Positions 45,592 through 54,923 of a DNA stretch of 64,000 nucleotides are shown here, piece by piece. Source of the DNA: Drouetiella sp036703255 (GTDB lineage Bacteria; Cyanobacteriota; Cyanobacteriia; Elainellales; Elainellaceae). How positions within the stretch are numbered: position 1 is the stretch's first letter; each line of letters opens with the position of its first letter. The notes under the pieces were generated by a model. It saw only the letters and a program-made list of their open reading frames with translations. It was not told the origin of the DNA and did not search any database. Location of the stretch: assembly GCA_036703255.1 (NCBI GenBank), contig DATNPL010000222.1, positions 90,662-154,661 of the forward strand. Reading direction: 5' to 3'. The position numbers and the translations under genes are program-made.

Positions 45592-46458
45592 CTAGCCACG
45601 CTTAGCACCCGATTCTTCCGATCGCCCGCCTGTCGCCATAGCGGCTAGCACCGCCTGTTGACTTGCCTGACCGTAGAGCGTTTTCAGATGTTCGAGTAAA
45701 AGCTGAGAGGCGATCGCGGCTTGATTGCCTCCCGCTTCCGTTTTCAAAGGAATTGCCCCCAAAACATCTAGAATGGTTTCGCTGCTAGGGGGTGGCACCA
45801 CCACGACCAGAGAAGATTCTAGCTGTTCGCTATATTGCCAAAAGGTTTCCAGCTTAATTTCAGAAGAAGCAACTTCTGGAGTCGATTCCTCAACGGGCTT
45901 GACTTGACTTTGGCTACTGCGAGTTTGGCGCAAAGCCGTAATGATCTGCTCTTTATTGCGACCCCTGAGCTGAAACAGCACAAACGGATCTTCACTAAAG
46001 CGATCGCCTAGCAGGTAGTAAACGGCTCCGATGTGCTTACAAGGATTGGCCGGATCGGGGCAAGAGCAACGGCTGTGAATATCAAATTTAGTGTAGGGAA
46101 ACAGGCTCAGCCCATTGGCCGTAAAGACTTCCTCAATATTCTGGGGCATCTCTCCCGACAGCAGCTTCGCTGAAAAGATGGCTCGCTCCGACATCGACTC
46201 AATGACATACTGCCACTGCTCATCGTCAAAGGGATCAAGCGAAAGAGACACTTTATAAGGCTCTGGTGCGGTTCCCTGAACTTGTGCTGACACCTTAGAG
46301 CCATCAAACTGAATCTCTAGCACATTACCCTGACGCGCATAGTTACGAGCACGCTCTAGCCGTCGCCGCCAGCCAAAGGACTCCAGCACATCAACCCAGC
46401 GCTGGGCCCACCATTCGCGATTAGATTGGGTGTCGTAGTGGGTCATGGGTAAAACCAT
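45592..46458 (-). CDS. SWIM zinc-finger domain protein
   Basis: The protein has 288 residues; ATGs at 46458 and 46446 are both possible starts. The SWIM motif CSCPDPANPCKHIGAVYYLL (CxC then CxH, at about 130-150) chelates zinc. The N-terminal part (WWAQRWVDVLESFGWRRRLE) is typical of bacterial SWIM proteins that accompany SNF2-type helicases. No such helicase is in the window. A nucleic-acid or protein-binding role is likely from the family. Confidence 0.9.
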   Translation of the reverse strand: MVLPMTHYDTQSNREWWAQRWVDVLESFGWRRRLERARNYARQGNVLEIQFDGSKVSAQVQGTAPEPYKVSLSLDPFDDEQWQYVIESMSERAIFSAKLLSGEMPQNIEEVFTANGLSLFPYTKFDIHSRCSCPDPANPCKHIGAVYYLLGDRFSEDPFVLFQLRGRNKEQIITALRQTRSSQSQVKPVEESTPEVASSEIKLETFWQYSEQLESSLVVVVPPPSSETILDVLGAIPLKTEAGGNQAAIASQLLLEHLKTLYGQASQQAVLAAMATGGRSEESGAKRG

Positions 46459-46504
46459 CGCTATGGCTCTATCCTAGCTTGATCGATCGCTGCAAAATCA
46501 TCGC

Positions 46505-46548
46505 CATAAAAATTGAGGACTAAGCAGATTGCTCTGTCTCAGTCCTCA
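46505..46548 (-). terminator. Intrinsic terminator downstream of sigC
   Basis: TGAGGACT (46514-46521) pairs with AGTCCTCA (46541-46548), and the minus-strand transcript then reads ATTTTTATGG. It lies about 45 bases after the sigC stop. Confidence 0.7.
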
Positions 46549-46591
46549 GCACTCATCATCTCATTACGTGATTTACTTCTTAGCTCTCAGT

Positions 46592-47848
46592 CTAGCTGAG
46601 CGACTCCAAGTAGTCCCGTACCCGATTGCGGCGCTTGGGTTGTCTCAGTTTTTGTAGAGCTTTAGCTTCAATCTGGCGAACGCGCTCGCGCGAGAGATCA
46701 AGCGCTCGACCGATTTCGGCCAGAGAATAAGGTTGACCGTCGCCCAAGCCAAACCGCATCAGGATGACATCCCGTTCGCGGCTGGTCAGGTCAGTGAGCA
46801 ACTGCTGCAAATCACGATGCAGCGCCTCCCGCATCAGCACTTCCTCTGGCGAGACATCTTCGGTTTCCAGCAGATCCCCTAATTCGGTATCACGCTCTTT
46901 GCCGACCTTCGTTTCTAGAGAGACAGCGCGAGGCACCCGCAGCAAGACTTCCCGTACCTGTGCCGGAGTCATTTCTAGCTCTAGCGCCAGATCTTCCATC
47001 GTGGCTGTGCGACCTTTCTCTTGAGAGATTTTGCGTTGCGCCTTTTTAATTTTGTTGAGTTTTTCGGTGATGTGAACCGGGAGGCGAATGGTGCGGCTCT
47101 GAGTGGCAATCGCCCGAGTGATGCCCTGACGAATCCACCAGTATGCATAGGTACTAAAGCGATAGCCCTTGGTGGGGTCAAATTTTTCTACCGCACGCTC
47201 TAGCCCTAATGTGCCTTCTTGAATCAGATCCAGCAGTTCGAGTCCTCGGTTCTGATACTTTTTGGCTACCGATACCACCAGACGCAGATTGGCTTTGATC
47301 ATGTGATCTTTAGCCTTGACGCCTTCTGATTCAATTTGATCTAGCTCGACAACCGTCAGCGTGGCTAGCTCTGCCCAGTGACGCTTGCCTGACGCCAAAA
47401 GTGGCTTTAATTCAGCTACCGGAACGCCTGCATCGTTTGCCCAGCGCTCTAGAGAAGGACGGTGTCCTAAATGAGAAGCAAGGCGATCGTGAGTTTCAAT
47501 GATTTGCACATATTGCTGGATTTGTGCGTCAGTCTCAGCCGCAGTATTTCGCAGCTCAACTAAGCGCATGTAGCGCTGGACGCTTTGTGCTTCAGAAACT
47601 TCTTCATCGCGACCCAAAAGCCGGACTCGACCAATTTCCTGGAGGTATAGACGCACGAGATCGGTAGTACGCCGTCCCGCAGCCTTTGCTACGCTGGAAC
47701 CTGAGTATTCTATTTCTAAGTCAGTTAGGTCGTGATCAATTTGCGACTCATCTAGCTCGGCTCGATTGGCGTCGTTGGCAAACTGGAGGTTCACGACGTT
47801 AGAAGACTCATCGTAGTCGGCATCCGCGTAAAAGGGTTGTGCTGGCAT
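46592..47848 (-). CDS. sigC: Group 2 RNA polymerase sigma factor, SigC type
   Basis: From the ATG at 47848 (MPAQPFYADADYDES) it has 418 residues; an ATG at 47890 would add 14. Region 1.2 (TDLVRLYLQEIGRVRLLGRDEEV), region 2 (NLRLVVSVAKKYQNRGLELL, YAYWWIRQGITRAI), region 3 and region 4 (LSRERVRQIEAKALQKLR) are complete. The N-terminal signature and the QPKRRNRVRDYLESLS end match cyanobacterial SigC, a non-essential sigma-70 factor used in stress and stationary conditions. It is followed by a terminator. Confidence 0.93.
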   Translation of the reverse strand: MPAQPFYADADYDESSNVVNLQFANDANRAELDESQIDHDLTDLEIEYSGSSVAKAAGRRTTDLVRLYLQEIGRVRLLGRDEEVSEAQSVQRYMRLVELRNTAAETDAQIQQYVQIIETHDRLASHLGHRPSLERWANDAGVPVAELKPLLASGKRHWAELATLTVVELDQIESEGVKAKDHMIKANLRLVVSVAKKYQNRGLELLDLIQEGTLGLERAVEKFDPTKGYRFSTYAYWWIRQGITRAIATQSRTIRLPVHITEKLNKIKKAQRKISQEKGRTATMEDLALELEMTPAQVREVLLRVPRAVSLETKVGKERDTELGDLLETEDVSPEEVLMREALHRDLQQLLTDLTSRERDVILMRFGLGDGQPYSLAEIGRALDLSRERVRQIEAKALQKLRQPKRRNRVRDYLESLS

Positions 47849-47890
47849 AATGCTTGTCTCAATTGCTCCAGGTAACAAGGGGGCTTTCAT

Positions 47891-48376
47891 TGTTGCTTAC
47901 GGGTATTGTTCCCACCATTCGGGATCAATTAACTTAAGACGAAAGAAATTGCTTAAAGTTTCGTGGTGTAGACATTTGTGGCTAACGATTGTCTCTCAAG
48001 GAGCAACGCCCGAATGGTTGGTGGGTAGAAGCTGTAATGTAGATGTAGCCCTTAGGTCAAGTCAGCAATTTATTCCTACCCCCTGAGGGGATATATTCAT
48101 CTACATCTCTTGTACCCCTAATTCCTGAGGCTGTTCTTGAATTCTTCGTGGTTTACACATCAAGCAGCAATGAAGTTCATTCTTTTATGCGGCTTTGCAA
48201 TCCCTCTAGGAAAATAGTTATCCCCAAAAATTAGCAGCGTCAGCCCTTGAATAGACCTCTTGCAAATTAGAGTTTTTAGGCTAGGTGAAGGCTCAGCCAC
48301 CCCCTAGCTTGATTTGCAATAAAGATTGGCTTTGACCTATTTGATCTATCAACCTAGAAATCAGATTTTATGCAGA
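47891..48376. other. Intergenic region upstream of sigC
   Basis: About 490 bases with no gene. CCATTCGGG at 47915-47923 and CCCGAATGG at 48009-48017 form an inverted repeat across 85 bases, close to the sigC start, with extra complementarity (CCCACC and GGTGGG) outside. A small CCCTGAGGG-like palindrome is at about 48083. The rest shows nothing. sigC promoter elements are expected here. Confidence 0.45.
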
Positions 48377-49882
48377 TCAAGCTTCATCTTTTAGAGGCAA
48401 AGCAATTCGAGCAATCGCATCCTGCACAAAGGCTTTGACAAATTCATCGCGACGATTGAGCTGAAACTGCTCCTGCACCACTTGAGTCATGCCGCCATCT
48501 CCCCAAGTTTGATCTCGACGAAAGTATTCAATAAAGCTTCTTCCAGCAATGCGGGTGAGATAGGCAGCCGTTACACCCTGAATGGCACGACCGATGAGAA
48601 AAGTGCCAACATTGGTTTGCAGCGCGATCGAAAGGAGTTCAATTGCCCCTCGCACCACGCCCAGACTAACCAGAGTTTTTGCCAAGGAAATCGCTAATTC
48701 TTTACCGCGCTCTAAGTTAATTTCGCAGCCGTAAACACGCCCTAGCTCCACCACCATCTGGGCATTAATGGCAGCCGTGGCGATCAAATCGATAAAGGGC
48801 AATGGCGTAACCGAAACCACCCCAGCACTCACCCACTGATAGCGATCGACAATCTTTTCCGCTTGACGCTGGCGTTCGGCATCAATTAGCTGACGGGCTT
48901 CTGCACCGAGTCGCTGCGATTGCAGCAGGATATTGTCGGCAATCAAATCTTCGCCCTCTGACCGCAGCACTGTGGCCATTCTCCGCAGCAGAGGAATAAT
49001 CTCAGGCTCAGGCTGAAACAGCTCGCCATTCTCTAAACGAAAAGATCGGGGATTGGCGGCGATCGCCACAATGTCTTCAGGTGGCATTAGCGTTTGAACT
49101 CGCTGCTGAATTCGGTTCAGGACGGTCTCTAAATCAGGTTCAGGATACAGATCGGTTTTGTTAAACACGAGGAGCGATCGTTTGCCAATATCGGTCAAAG
49201 CTCTTAGCGCCTGATATTCTGACTGGCGCAGATCATTATCAATCACAAAGAGCAGCAAATCTGCGTCTGCCGCCATCTGTCTTGCCAAATTTTCTCGGTC
49301 AGTGCCAACAATGCCGACCTCCAAAATGCCAGGAGTGTCAGTTATTTGAATTTCTCGCTCTAGCCCCTTGAGCTGAAAGCGGTAAACTTGCCCAAGCTCT
49401 GTTGTTCCCAGAGTTGCACCCACGCGCCCTGCCATCCGTCCTATGACGGCATTGACGATCGAGGTTTTTCCGGCTGAACCCGTGCCAAAAATGACAACAT
49501 GTAGCTCTCGAAATGAAAGGCTCTGCTCGATCTCACGAGAGCGATCGATTAACGCCTGCCGCGCAATCTCATCTTGAATCTGCGCCACCTGTTGTTGCAC
49601 AGCCTGAAGCGTTTCCCGTGCTACCTCCACCTTTTGCTCAGGAATTTTGGGAAGCTGCGGACGCTCAGACCGCTGACGGAAAAAAGGCAGGGTGAAATAG
49701 ACCAGGGCGGCAACAGCGCAAAGCAGCAGCGCCAACATCAGCACCAGCAGAGTGTTGGCCAGCAGCGGAGAATTGACAGCAATGCCAAAATAGAGCTGCG
49801 ATAAAGACCCGGTTAGCCAAATCACTAGCCCCAAAATCAGGAGAATGCCGACGACAAGCGTCAAAAGACGTGACCCAGACAT
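48377..49882 (-). CDS. Membrane-associated GTPase with DUF697 (YcjF-like)
   Basis: The protein has 501 residues. Two N-terminal membrane helices (about 7-30 and 38-68) are followed by a coiled coil. The G domain has G1 GTGSAGKTSIVN, G3 ITDTPGI, G4 FNKTDLY and a central region LLLFVIDNDLRQSEY. The C-terminal third is the hydrophobic DUF697 region (WVSAGVVSVTPLPFIDLI). The family is widespread in cyanobacteria and its role is poorly known; stress or membrane organisation has been suggested for relatives. It stands alone on the minus strand. Confidence 0.9.
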   Translation of the reverse strand: MSGSRLLTLVVGILLILGLVIWLTGSLSQLYFGIAVNSPLLANTLLVLMLALLLCAVAALVYFTLPFFRQRSERPQLPKIPEQKVEVARETLQAVQQQVAQIQDEIARQALIDRSREIEQSLSFRELHVVIFGTGSAGKTSIVNAVIGRMAGRVGATLGTTELGQVYRFQLKGLEREIQITDTPGILEVGIVGTDRENLARQMAADADLLLFVIDNDLRQSEYQALRALTDIGKRSLLVFNKTDLYPEPDLETVLNRIQQRVQTLMPPEDIVAIAANPRSFRLENGELFQPEPEIIPLLRRMATVLRSEGEDLIADNILLQSQRLGAEARQLIDAERQRQAEKIVDRYQWVSAGVVSVTPLPFIDLIATAAINAQMVVELGRVYGCEINLERGKELAISLAKTLVSLGVVRGAIELLSIALQTNVGTFLIGRAIQGVTAAYLTRIAGRSFIEYFRRDQTWGDGGMTQVVQEQFQLNRRDEFVKAFVQDAIARIALPLKDEA

Positions 49883-50009
49883 CAGCAGCTCCAGGGTCCA
49901 GTTAGCAACCGTAGGCTACCAGACAGCATAAAAAGTTTTAGGCATTGCGGCAGCAATGGGCAGGGTTAGCAGATAAAGGTTTAGCGATTATATAATCAAC
50001 CTTAGCGCA

Positions 50010-50300
50010 TTACTCTCTGGGTGCGTATCCGCCACTTCTGCGACCGCCCCCACCTTCTTCACGCGGCTTTGCTTTATTGACACGAATCTCTCGACCGAGC
50101 CACTCAGCGCCATCCAGCTCAGAAATGGCTTTGTCTTCTTGCGCGTCTTCTTCCATTTCCACAAACGCAAAGCCCCGTTTTCTGCCTGTTTCGCGATCGG
50201 TCGGCAAACTGACTCGGCTCACCTTGCCATACTCTGCAAATACCTCCCGCAAATCCTCCTCGGTAGCCTGAAAAGACAGGTTGCCAACGTAAATAGTCAC
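50010..50300 (-). CDS. RNA-binding protein with one RRM domain
   Basis: The best start is the GTG at 50300 (MTIYVGNLSFQ), with GGAGAG close before it; a TTG at 50312 opens the frame but lacks a ribosome site. That gives 96 residues. RNP2 is IYVGNL and RNP1 is KRGFAFVEM. The short C-terminal tail is Gly/Arg-rich (REEGGGGRRSGGY). This is a cyanobacterial Rbp, a class often induced in the cold and binding RNA. The upstream gap to the PBP gene should hold a long leader, a common site of control for rbp genes. Confidence 0.95.
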   Translation of the reverse strand: MTIYVGNLSFQATEEDLREVFAEYGKVSRVSLPTDRETGRKRGFAFVEMEEDAQEDKAISELDGAEWLGREIRVNKAKPREEGGGGRRSGGYAPRE

Positions 50301-50492
50301 GGCTCTCTCCAAACCTTAGCGATACAAGAAACAGTTCGGAGAAGGGCAAAGAATGTATGCCACATAACCTTGCACTTTTCTACCGAATACTGCATTTGCA
50401 GGAGATCATATCCGATTTATATGGTAACGGCAGCAAAATTGAGCTATCTTTTTTCAGATTTAGAATTTTTTAGACTAAGGGTGGCAAAACGG

Positions 50493-52766
50493 CTATCGAA
50501 CAACCTGTTGCATATAGTTACCCCAGAGCTGAGCTGCATCTCCACTGGTTCCGGCTGTAGGCGTATTGTCGTCGTTGCCAAACCAAATGCCCGTTGCTAG
50601 CGCCTGCCCCGGCACATAGCCGACAAACCAGAGATCTGTGTTGTCGTTATTGGTTCCGGTCTTGCCTGCTTCACCCAGCCCCAGAGCCGCACCTCGCCCG
50701 GTTCCAGACTGTACGACCCCTTGCATTAAAGAAGTCATCGTATCCGCTACCTGGGGGTCAAGAGCAGGAATATTGGTTTGAGCATTTTGCTGGTAGTCAA
50801 AAATGACGCGACAGGTTTTGAAGTCGTTGGGATCGACACAATCGCTGCTATCCAAAATCCGGTTGATGGTGTGGGGCTGGTTGCGAACGCCCTGGTTGGC
50901 AAAAACGCTATAGGCTCCTGTCAGTTCTAGCAGCGTGACTTCACTCTGTCCTAAAACCAATCCGGGGACTGGATTGAGTTGAGAGGTGATCCCCATACGC
51001 TGCGCAGTCCGCACCACCTGATCGAGTCCCACCTCTTGACCAATGCGCAGGGCCACGACATTTTCCGATCGCGCCAACGCACTATACATGTCTAAGCTTC
51101 CGCCTCCTGACTTACAGCCTTCAAAAAACTGCCCTTGCCAGTCCAGTGGGGCACAAGAAAAAGCCGTGCTGGGAGAAATGCCTTGCTCGATCGCCGCCGT
51201 GTAGGCAAACACCTTAAAGGTTGATCCGGGCTGCCGCAAAGCCTGGGTTGCACGGTTGAATTGGCTTTGCTGAAAATCAACGCCACCCACCAGCGCCAGA
51301 ACTTCTCCGGTACTGGTATCGAGCGTCACGAGTGCGCCTTGAGAAAATCCGGCCGATGCGCCTGTGGTGCCGACTGCATTTTGCAGGCTGGCCTCTGCTT
51401 TCGTTTGCATTTGAGGATCGAGGCTGCTTTCCACAATGAAATTTCCTTCTTGCGCCAGCTGCTCTCCTAGCAACGTATCCAGATCTTGAAACACCTGCCC
51501 ATAAAAATAGGGTGCGATCGTGCTTTCTAGCTCTTTGATCGCTGCTGGATTAATTTCAATCCGCGATCGCCTTGCCCGTTGCGCTTCTTCCAGGCTGACC
51601 GAACCCTGAGCTGCCATGCGGTTGATGACGCGATCGCGTAGCTCAACGGCTGACTGATAATCTCGCACCGGATTGAAGCGGTTTGGAGCGGGCAAGATAC
51701 CCACCAGCGTCGCCGCATCGGATAGGGTCAAGTCTTTGGCTGATTTGCCAAAATAAAATTGTGCCGCGTCTTCAAAGCCATAGTTGCCACTGCCCAGATA
51801 GACGCGATTCAGGTAGGTCAGCATTAAGAAGTCTTTGCTGTAAAACGTCTCTAGCTTCAGCGCTACCATTGCCTCGCGCACCTTGCGGCTAGCAGAATCT
51901 TCGGTGCCAACATAATCTCGGAAAATGCTGCGTGCCAACTGTTGCGTAATCGTGCTGGCTCCCTCCCGGATCTCACCCCCCTTGACGTTGGTCACAAGAG
52001 CGCGGGTAATCCCAATGGGATCAACCCCCCAATGCCAGTAGTAGCGGGAGTCTTCTGAGGCAATTACGGCTTTGGGCAAGAACGGCGAAAAGTCTGAAAG
52101 CCGCTTGTTTTCTAGATGTGCTCGTGTTTCGACGGGTCTAAGGGGGGTTTCACCATCCCGCGCATACACCACAACGGGTCCCTGTACTGAAGCGGGTAGC
52201 GGACGCACTCCAAACTTCTGCCATTCCAAGCCCACCCAAGCGGCGGCGATCGCCGTTAACCCCGTAAAGCTATACAGCCCATATTTGATAGCCTTGACAT
52301 AGGTAGGAGGCGGATTGTGATACTGAACTTTCACAGCCGCTGCTAGCTCCGGTGGCCCTAAGGTCAAAACATCCCCGTGGTGCAGCGTCACGCTAGCGAG
52401 GCGTTTCTTGCCGCGATAGATGCCGTTGGTGGAGTTCTCATCCTTCATGACAAAAGGCTCATGGGGCTGGCGCTTGTCGCGTGTTACCGACAGATGCACC
52501 TGGCTCACAACAGGATTTCGCACCACAATATCGCAGGATTTAGAGCTGCGCCCTAGTACATAATGCTCTCCCAGCAGCGGATAGATTTCGGCCTTCTCAG
52601 AGTCTGCATCCTGCACCCACAGCTCTGGCACTTTGGCGTTGGGTTTGAGGGCAAGCTGAGAAAAATTGACCTTTGCCTGAATCGTTTGCACCGCTTGCGT
52701 AATGGCCCGCAAAAGGGTCTTTGGCGGGCTAGAAGGCGAATTGGGGGGAGTTGGCGGTGGAGTCAT
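50493..52766 (-). CDS. Class A penicillin-binding protein with N-terminal FHA domain
   Basis: The protein has 757 residues. FHA is at about 65-148 (VLGRSSKSCDIVVRN, NSTNGIY), a phosphothreonine-binding module. One membrane helix is at about 162-182. The GT51 glycosyltransferase starts near 225, with catalytic Glu238 in IASEDSRYYWHWG and EGASTITQQLARS. The transpeptidase has Ser515 in PGSTFK, SEN in ARSENVV, and KTGTNND. It builds and cross-links peptidoglycan in the periplasm. The FHA on the cytoplasmic N-terminus suggests docking of a phosphorylated partner. Confidence 0.95.
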   Translation of the reverse strand: MTPPPTPPNSPSSPPKTLLRAITQAVQTIQAKVNFSQLALKPNAKVPELWVQDADSEKAEIYPLLGEHYVLGRSSKSCDIVVRNPVVSQVHLSVTRDKRQPHEPFVMKDENSTNGIYRGKKRLASVTLHHGDVLTLGPPELAAAVKVQYHNPPPTYVKAIKYGLYSFTGLTAIAAAWVGLEWQKFGVRPLPASVQGPVVVYARDGETPLRPVETRAHLENKRLSDFSPFLPKAVIASEDSRYYWHWGVDPIGITRALVTNVKGGEIREGASTITQQLARSIFRDYVGTEDSASRKVREAMVALKLETFYSKDFLMLTYLNRVYLGSGNYGFEDAAQFYFGKSAKDLTLSDAATLVGILPAPNRFNPVRDYQSAVELRDRVINRMAAQGSVSLEEAQRARRSRIEINPAAIKELESTIAPYFYGQVFQDLDTLLGEQLAQEGNFIVESSLDPQMQTKAEASLQNAVGTTGASAGFSQGALVTLDTSTGEVLALVGGVDFQQSQFNRATQALRQPGSTFKVFAYTAAIEQGISPSTAFSCAPLDWQGQFFEGCKSGGGSLDMYSALARSENVVALRIGQEVGLDQVVRTAQRMGITSQLNPVPGLVLGQSEVTLLELTGAYSVFANQGVRNQPHTINRILDSSDCVDPNDFKTCRVIFDYQQNAQTNIPALDPQVADTMTSLMQGVVQSGTGRGAALGLGEAGKTGTNNDNTDLWFVGYVPGQALATGIWFGNDDNTPTAGTSGDAAQLWGNYMQQVVR

Positions 52767-52991
52767 GGGCGGCTAGCGCAAAGTCATTTAAGACTAGATA
52801 CAGTTTGACCCGCTGAAGTTTCCGAAGTGATCTCCAAACTCAGCTACCCAATATTGTACTGACTGTGTTGCAAGTCGGAAAAAGCTCTTGCGCAAACAAA
52901 ATCTTCAGCGAAACCTTCAGCAAAATTCTAGGTAAACGGAATCGACTGTATGACTACGTTTGTATGGCACTACGCAATTAGGTTAAGACAG

Positions 52992-53036
52992 GTTATTTTT
53001 TGCAAGCCTCGCTAAGCGAGGCTTGCAAAAAATAAC
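52992..53036. repeat. Long palindrome, member 4
   Basis: Perfect 21-bp arms at 52992-53012 and 53016-53036 with loop TAA. The outer arm contains TTATTTTTTG and the core is GCAAGCCTCGC. It is flanked by TATGACTRCGTTT direct repeats about 115 bases apart. Confidence 0.92.
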
Positions 53037-53116
53037 TCATTTGGATCTACGCGTTTAAGGCTATATGACTGCGTTTTTGAGAATCTTGCTTGAGAATTTC
53101 GAGACGGGCGATCGCC

Positions 53117-53145
53117 AAAAAAAATCCCCAGCTTGTGGCCGGGGA
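53117..53145 (-). terminator. Minus-strand intrinsic terminator with no gene upstream
   Basis: On the minus strand CCCCGGC (53145-53139 region) and GCTGGGG form a stem followed by eight T residues at 53117-53124. The nearest minus-strand gene upstream lies beyond 56083, on the far side of two plus-strand genes. The hairpin may end an unannotated minus-strand RNA starting between about 53150 and 53380. Confidence 0.6.
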
Positions 53146-53406
53146 AATCTATCAGGGTGCATCTACCACTCCCTTATGCAGGAAAGTTAGGCTTATTCAG
53201 GAGAGGCGCTATGAGGTTCCTATAAAGACCGCTCTGCAAAGTTTAGAGATTATGCAAAGTTACTAAAACTCCTAGTCATGCCTGGAATCTGGAAATTCAC
53301 AAGTGCGATCGCGGGCTATCTAAGACCCTCATGCCAGATAGATCTGCCGGATCTGGCTATGCTGGTGATATGTCCTTAGAATATGCCCTCGCGCTCTAGG
53401 AAAACC

Positions 53407-54657
53407 ATGACGGCTCAGGCAGAAATTGTTCGACAAAGCGACTTGCTGAATCAACTCGTGATCGATCGCCAAACGTTAGAAGAATTGGGACGTGTGGAAA
53501 CATTGTGGATGTATCCCCCTGTTCATCGCGTGCTGGGGTTCATTTGCAAATCTGGATTCTTGGGTCATAAAAAGGCTGCTTTTAAGCTCCGACAGATTGC
53601 AGCCGTTGGAGCCGGCGGCGTACTGACCCATGCCCCCTCTGAGCCGACTGAAGCTAAAAAAGTCCAGCAGCTCGAGTCTTTGCTTCAGCATGAAGTTTGG
53701 AGCAATGAGGGCAATCAGCTTGGCAAAATTACAGACTATTTGTTTGAGCTAGACACAGGCAAAATCACGGTCTATCTGTTTGTTTCGAGCGGTTGGGCTG
53801 GCGTCATAGGAGAAGTGTATGAATTGCGCCCTGCCGACATCACCAGCTTTGGGAAAAAACGCGTGTTAGTCGCAGAGTCTGACACCGATCGCTTTGCCAT
53901 TTACCAAGAAGGCATTTCTCAAAAGTTGACCAAAGCCAAAGACTCTCTGACGCAAGAGGCTTCTGAGGAATTGCGATCGCTCACCCAGCGGGCTGAAACT
54001 CTTACAGAACAAGTGACAGAGCAGGTCAAAGAACGATTTTTGAGCTTGACTGACCAGGCAAAAGAGCGTGCCCAGATGCTGTCTCAAAAAGCAAAAGAAA
54101 AAGCTCAGACGCTCAACGAACAGTTGGGTGAGCAATGGGACGAGTCGATCGATGACGCTCAAGCTCAAACGCGAACTTTTTCAGAACGCGCCAGAGAAAC
54201 CAGTCAGACTTTGGCAGAAGAGGTGCGAGAGCGATCGCAGTCCTTGGGTAAGCAGCTAGGGGCAAGCTTTCAAACCCTGACGGTACAGGCCGAGGAAATC
54301 TTTGATGCTGTTCGTGAAGGCTCTGGCTTAGAGGCTGAATCTTCTGAGGATGATTTTGAGGATGACAAAGCTGCTCAAGCTCAAAAAGACGCTGCTCAAC
54401 CTTCTACTAATCAGGCTTCTACCCATCAGGCTTCTACCCATCAAGCCGAGGACTGGGATGACGATGACTGGCTAGAGGATGACTGGCTGAGCGACCCGAT
54501 TAGCCCAAATCCGGCGAGTCCGAAGGCTCCGGTAAGTCCGAACGAGCCAATCAGGTCACAGAATGCATCTGCCTCAAAAGACGCGCCAAACCAGCGTCAT
54601 CAGCCAGATAACGCTGATTTAGATTCTGATTTGGACGATGATGAGCCTTGGATTTAG
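53407..54657 (+). CDS. PRC-barrel protein with long coiled coil and acidic tail
   Basis: The ATG at 53407, preceded by AGGAAAA, gives 416 residues. Residues about 10-85 and 85-165 are two beta-rich modules of the PRC-barrel type (RQTLEELGRVETLWMYPP, HEVWSNEGNQLGKITDYLFE). A helical stretch at 170-310 repeats 11- to 14-residue patterns (LTDQAKERAQMLSQKAKEKA). The tail is acidic (DDDDWLEDDW) with a triplicated STHQA-like unit. The layout recalls late-embryogenesis-like stress helices joined to a PRC module. The exact role is unknown. Confidence 0.82.
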   Translation: MTAQAEIVRQSDLLNQLVIDRQTLEELGRVETLWMYPPVHRVLGFICKSGFLGHKKAAFKLRQIAAVGAGGVLTHAPSEPTEAKKVQQLESLLQHEVWSNEGNQLGKITDYLFELDTGKITVYLFVSSGWAGVIGEVYELRPADITSFGKKRVLVAESDTDRFAIYQEGISQKLTKAKDSLTQEASEELRSLTQRAETLTEQVTEQVKERFLSLTDQAKERAQMLSQKAKEKAQTLNEQLGEQWDESIDDAQAQTRTFSERARETSQTLAEEVRERSQSLGKQLGASFQTLTVQAEEIFDAVREGSGLEAESSEDDFEDDKAAQAQKDAAQPSTNQASTHQASTHQAEDWDDDDWLEDDWLSDPISPNPASPKAPVSPNEPIRSQNASASKDAPNQRHQPDNADLDSDLDDDEPWI

Positions 54658-54923
54658 CCATAGTTTTCTTCAGCGCTAGACTTTAAGATTCTTAACGCTA
54701 AAAACGGCTGAGGCGATCGCATAACTCAAAATCTGCGCTATCCTGAACCGCTTAAACACCGAAACATTCTAAGAGCTAAGATCTACAGATCTTTAGAGAT
54801 GCGCTGTATATAGCGTAAGTTTCTGAAACTCTGCAAACAAGTCTCTGGATATAGCGTCTACCTTGTTTTTTAGTGTTATATTGCTTGCTGTATTTGATGA
54901 CTTTGACACCCATGAAGGCTGCT

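Larger units (their letters stand above)
52767..53406. other. Long intergenic region between PBP and PRC-barrel genes
   Basis: About 640 bases between divergent genes. It holds palindrome member 4 (52992-53036), direct repeats of the form TATGACTRCGTTT on its two sides (about 52949 and 53064), and a minus-strand terminator-like hairpin at 53117-53145. No convincing ORF is present. Confidence 0.6.
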
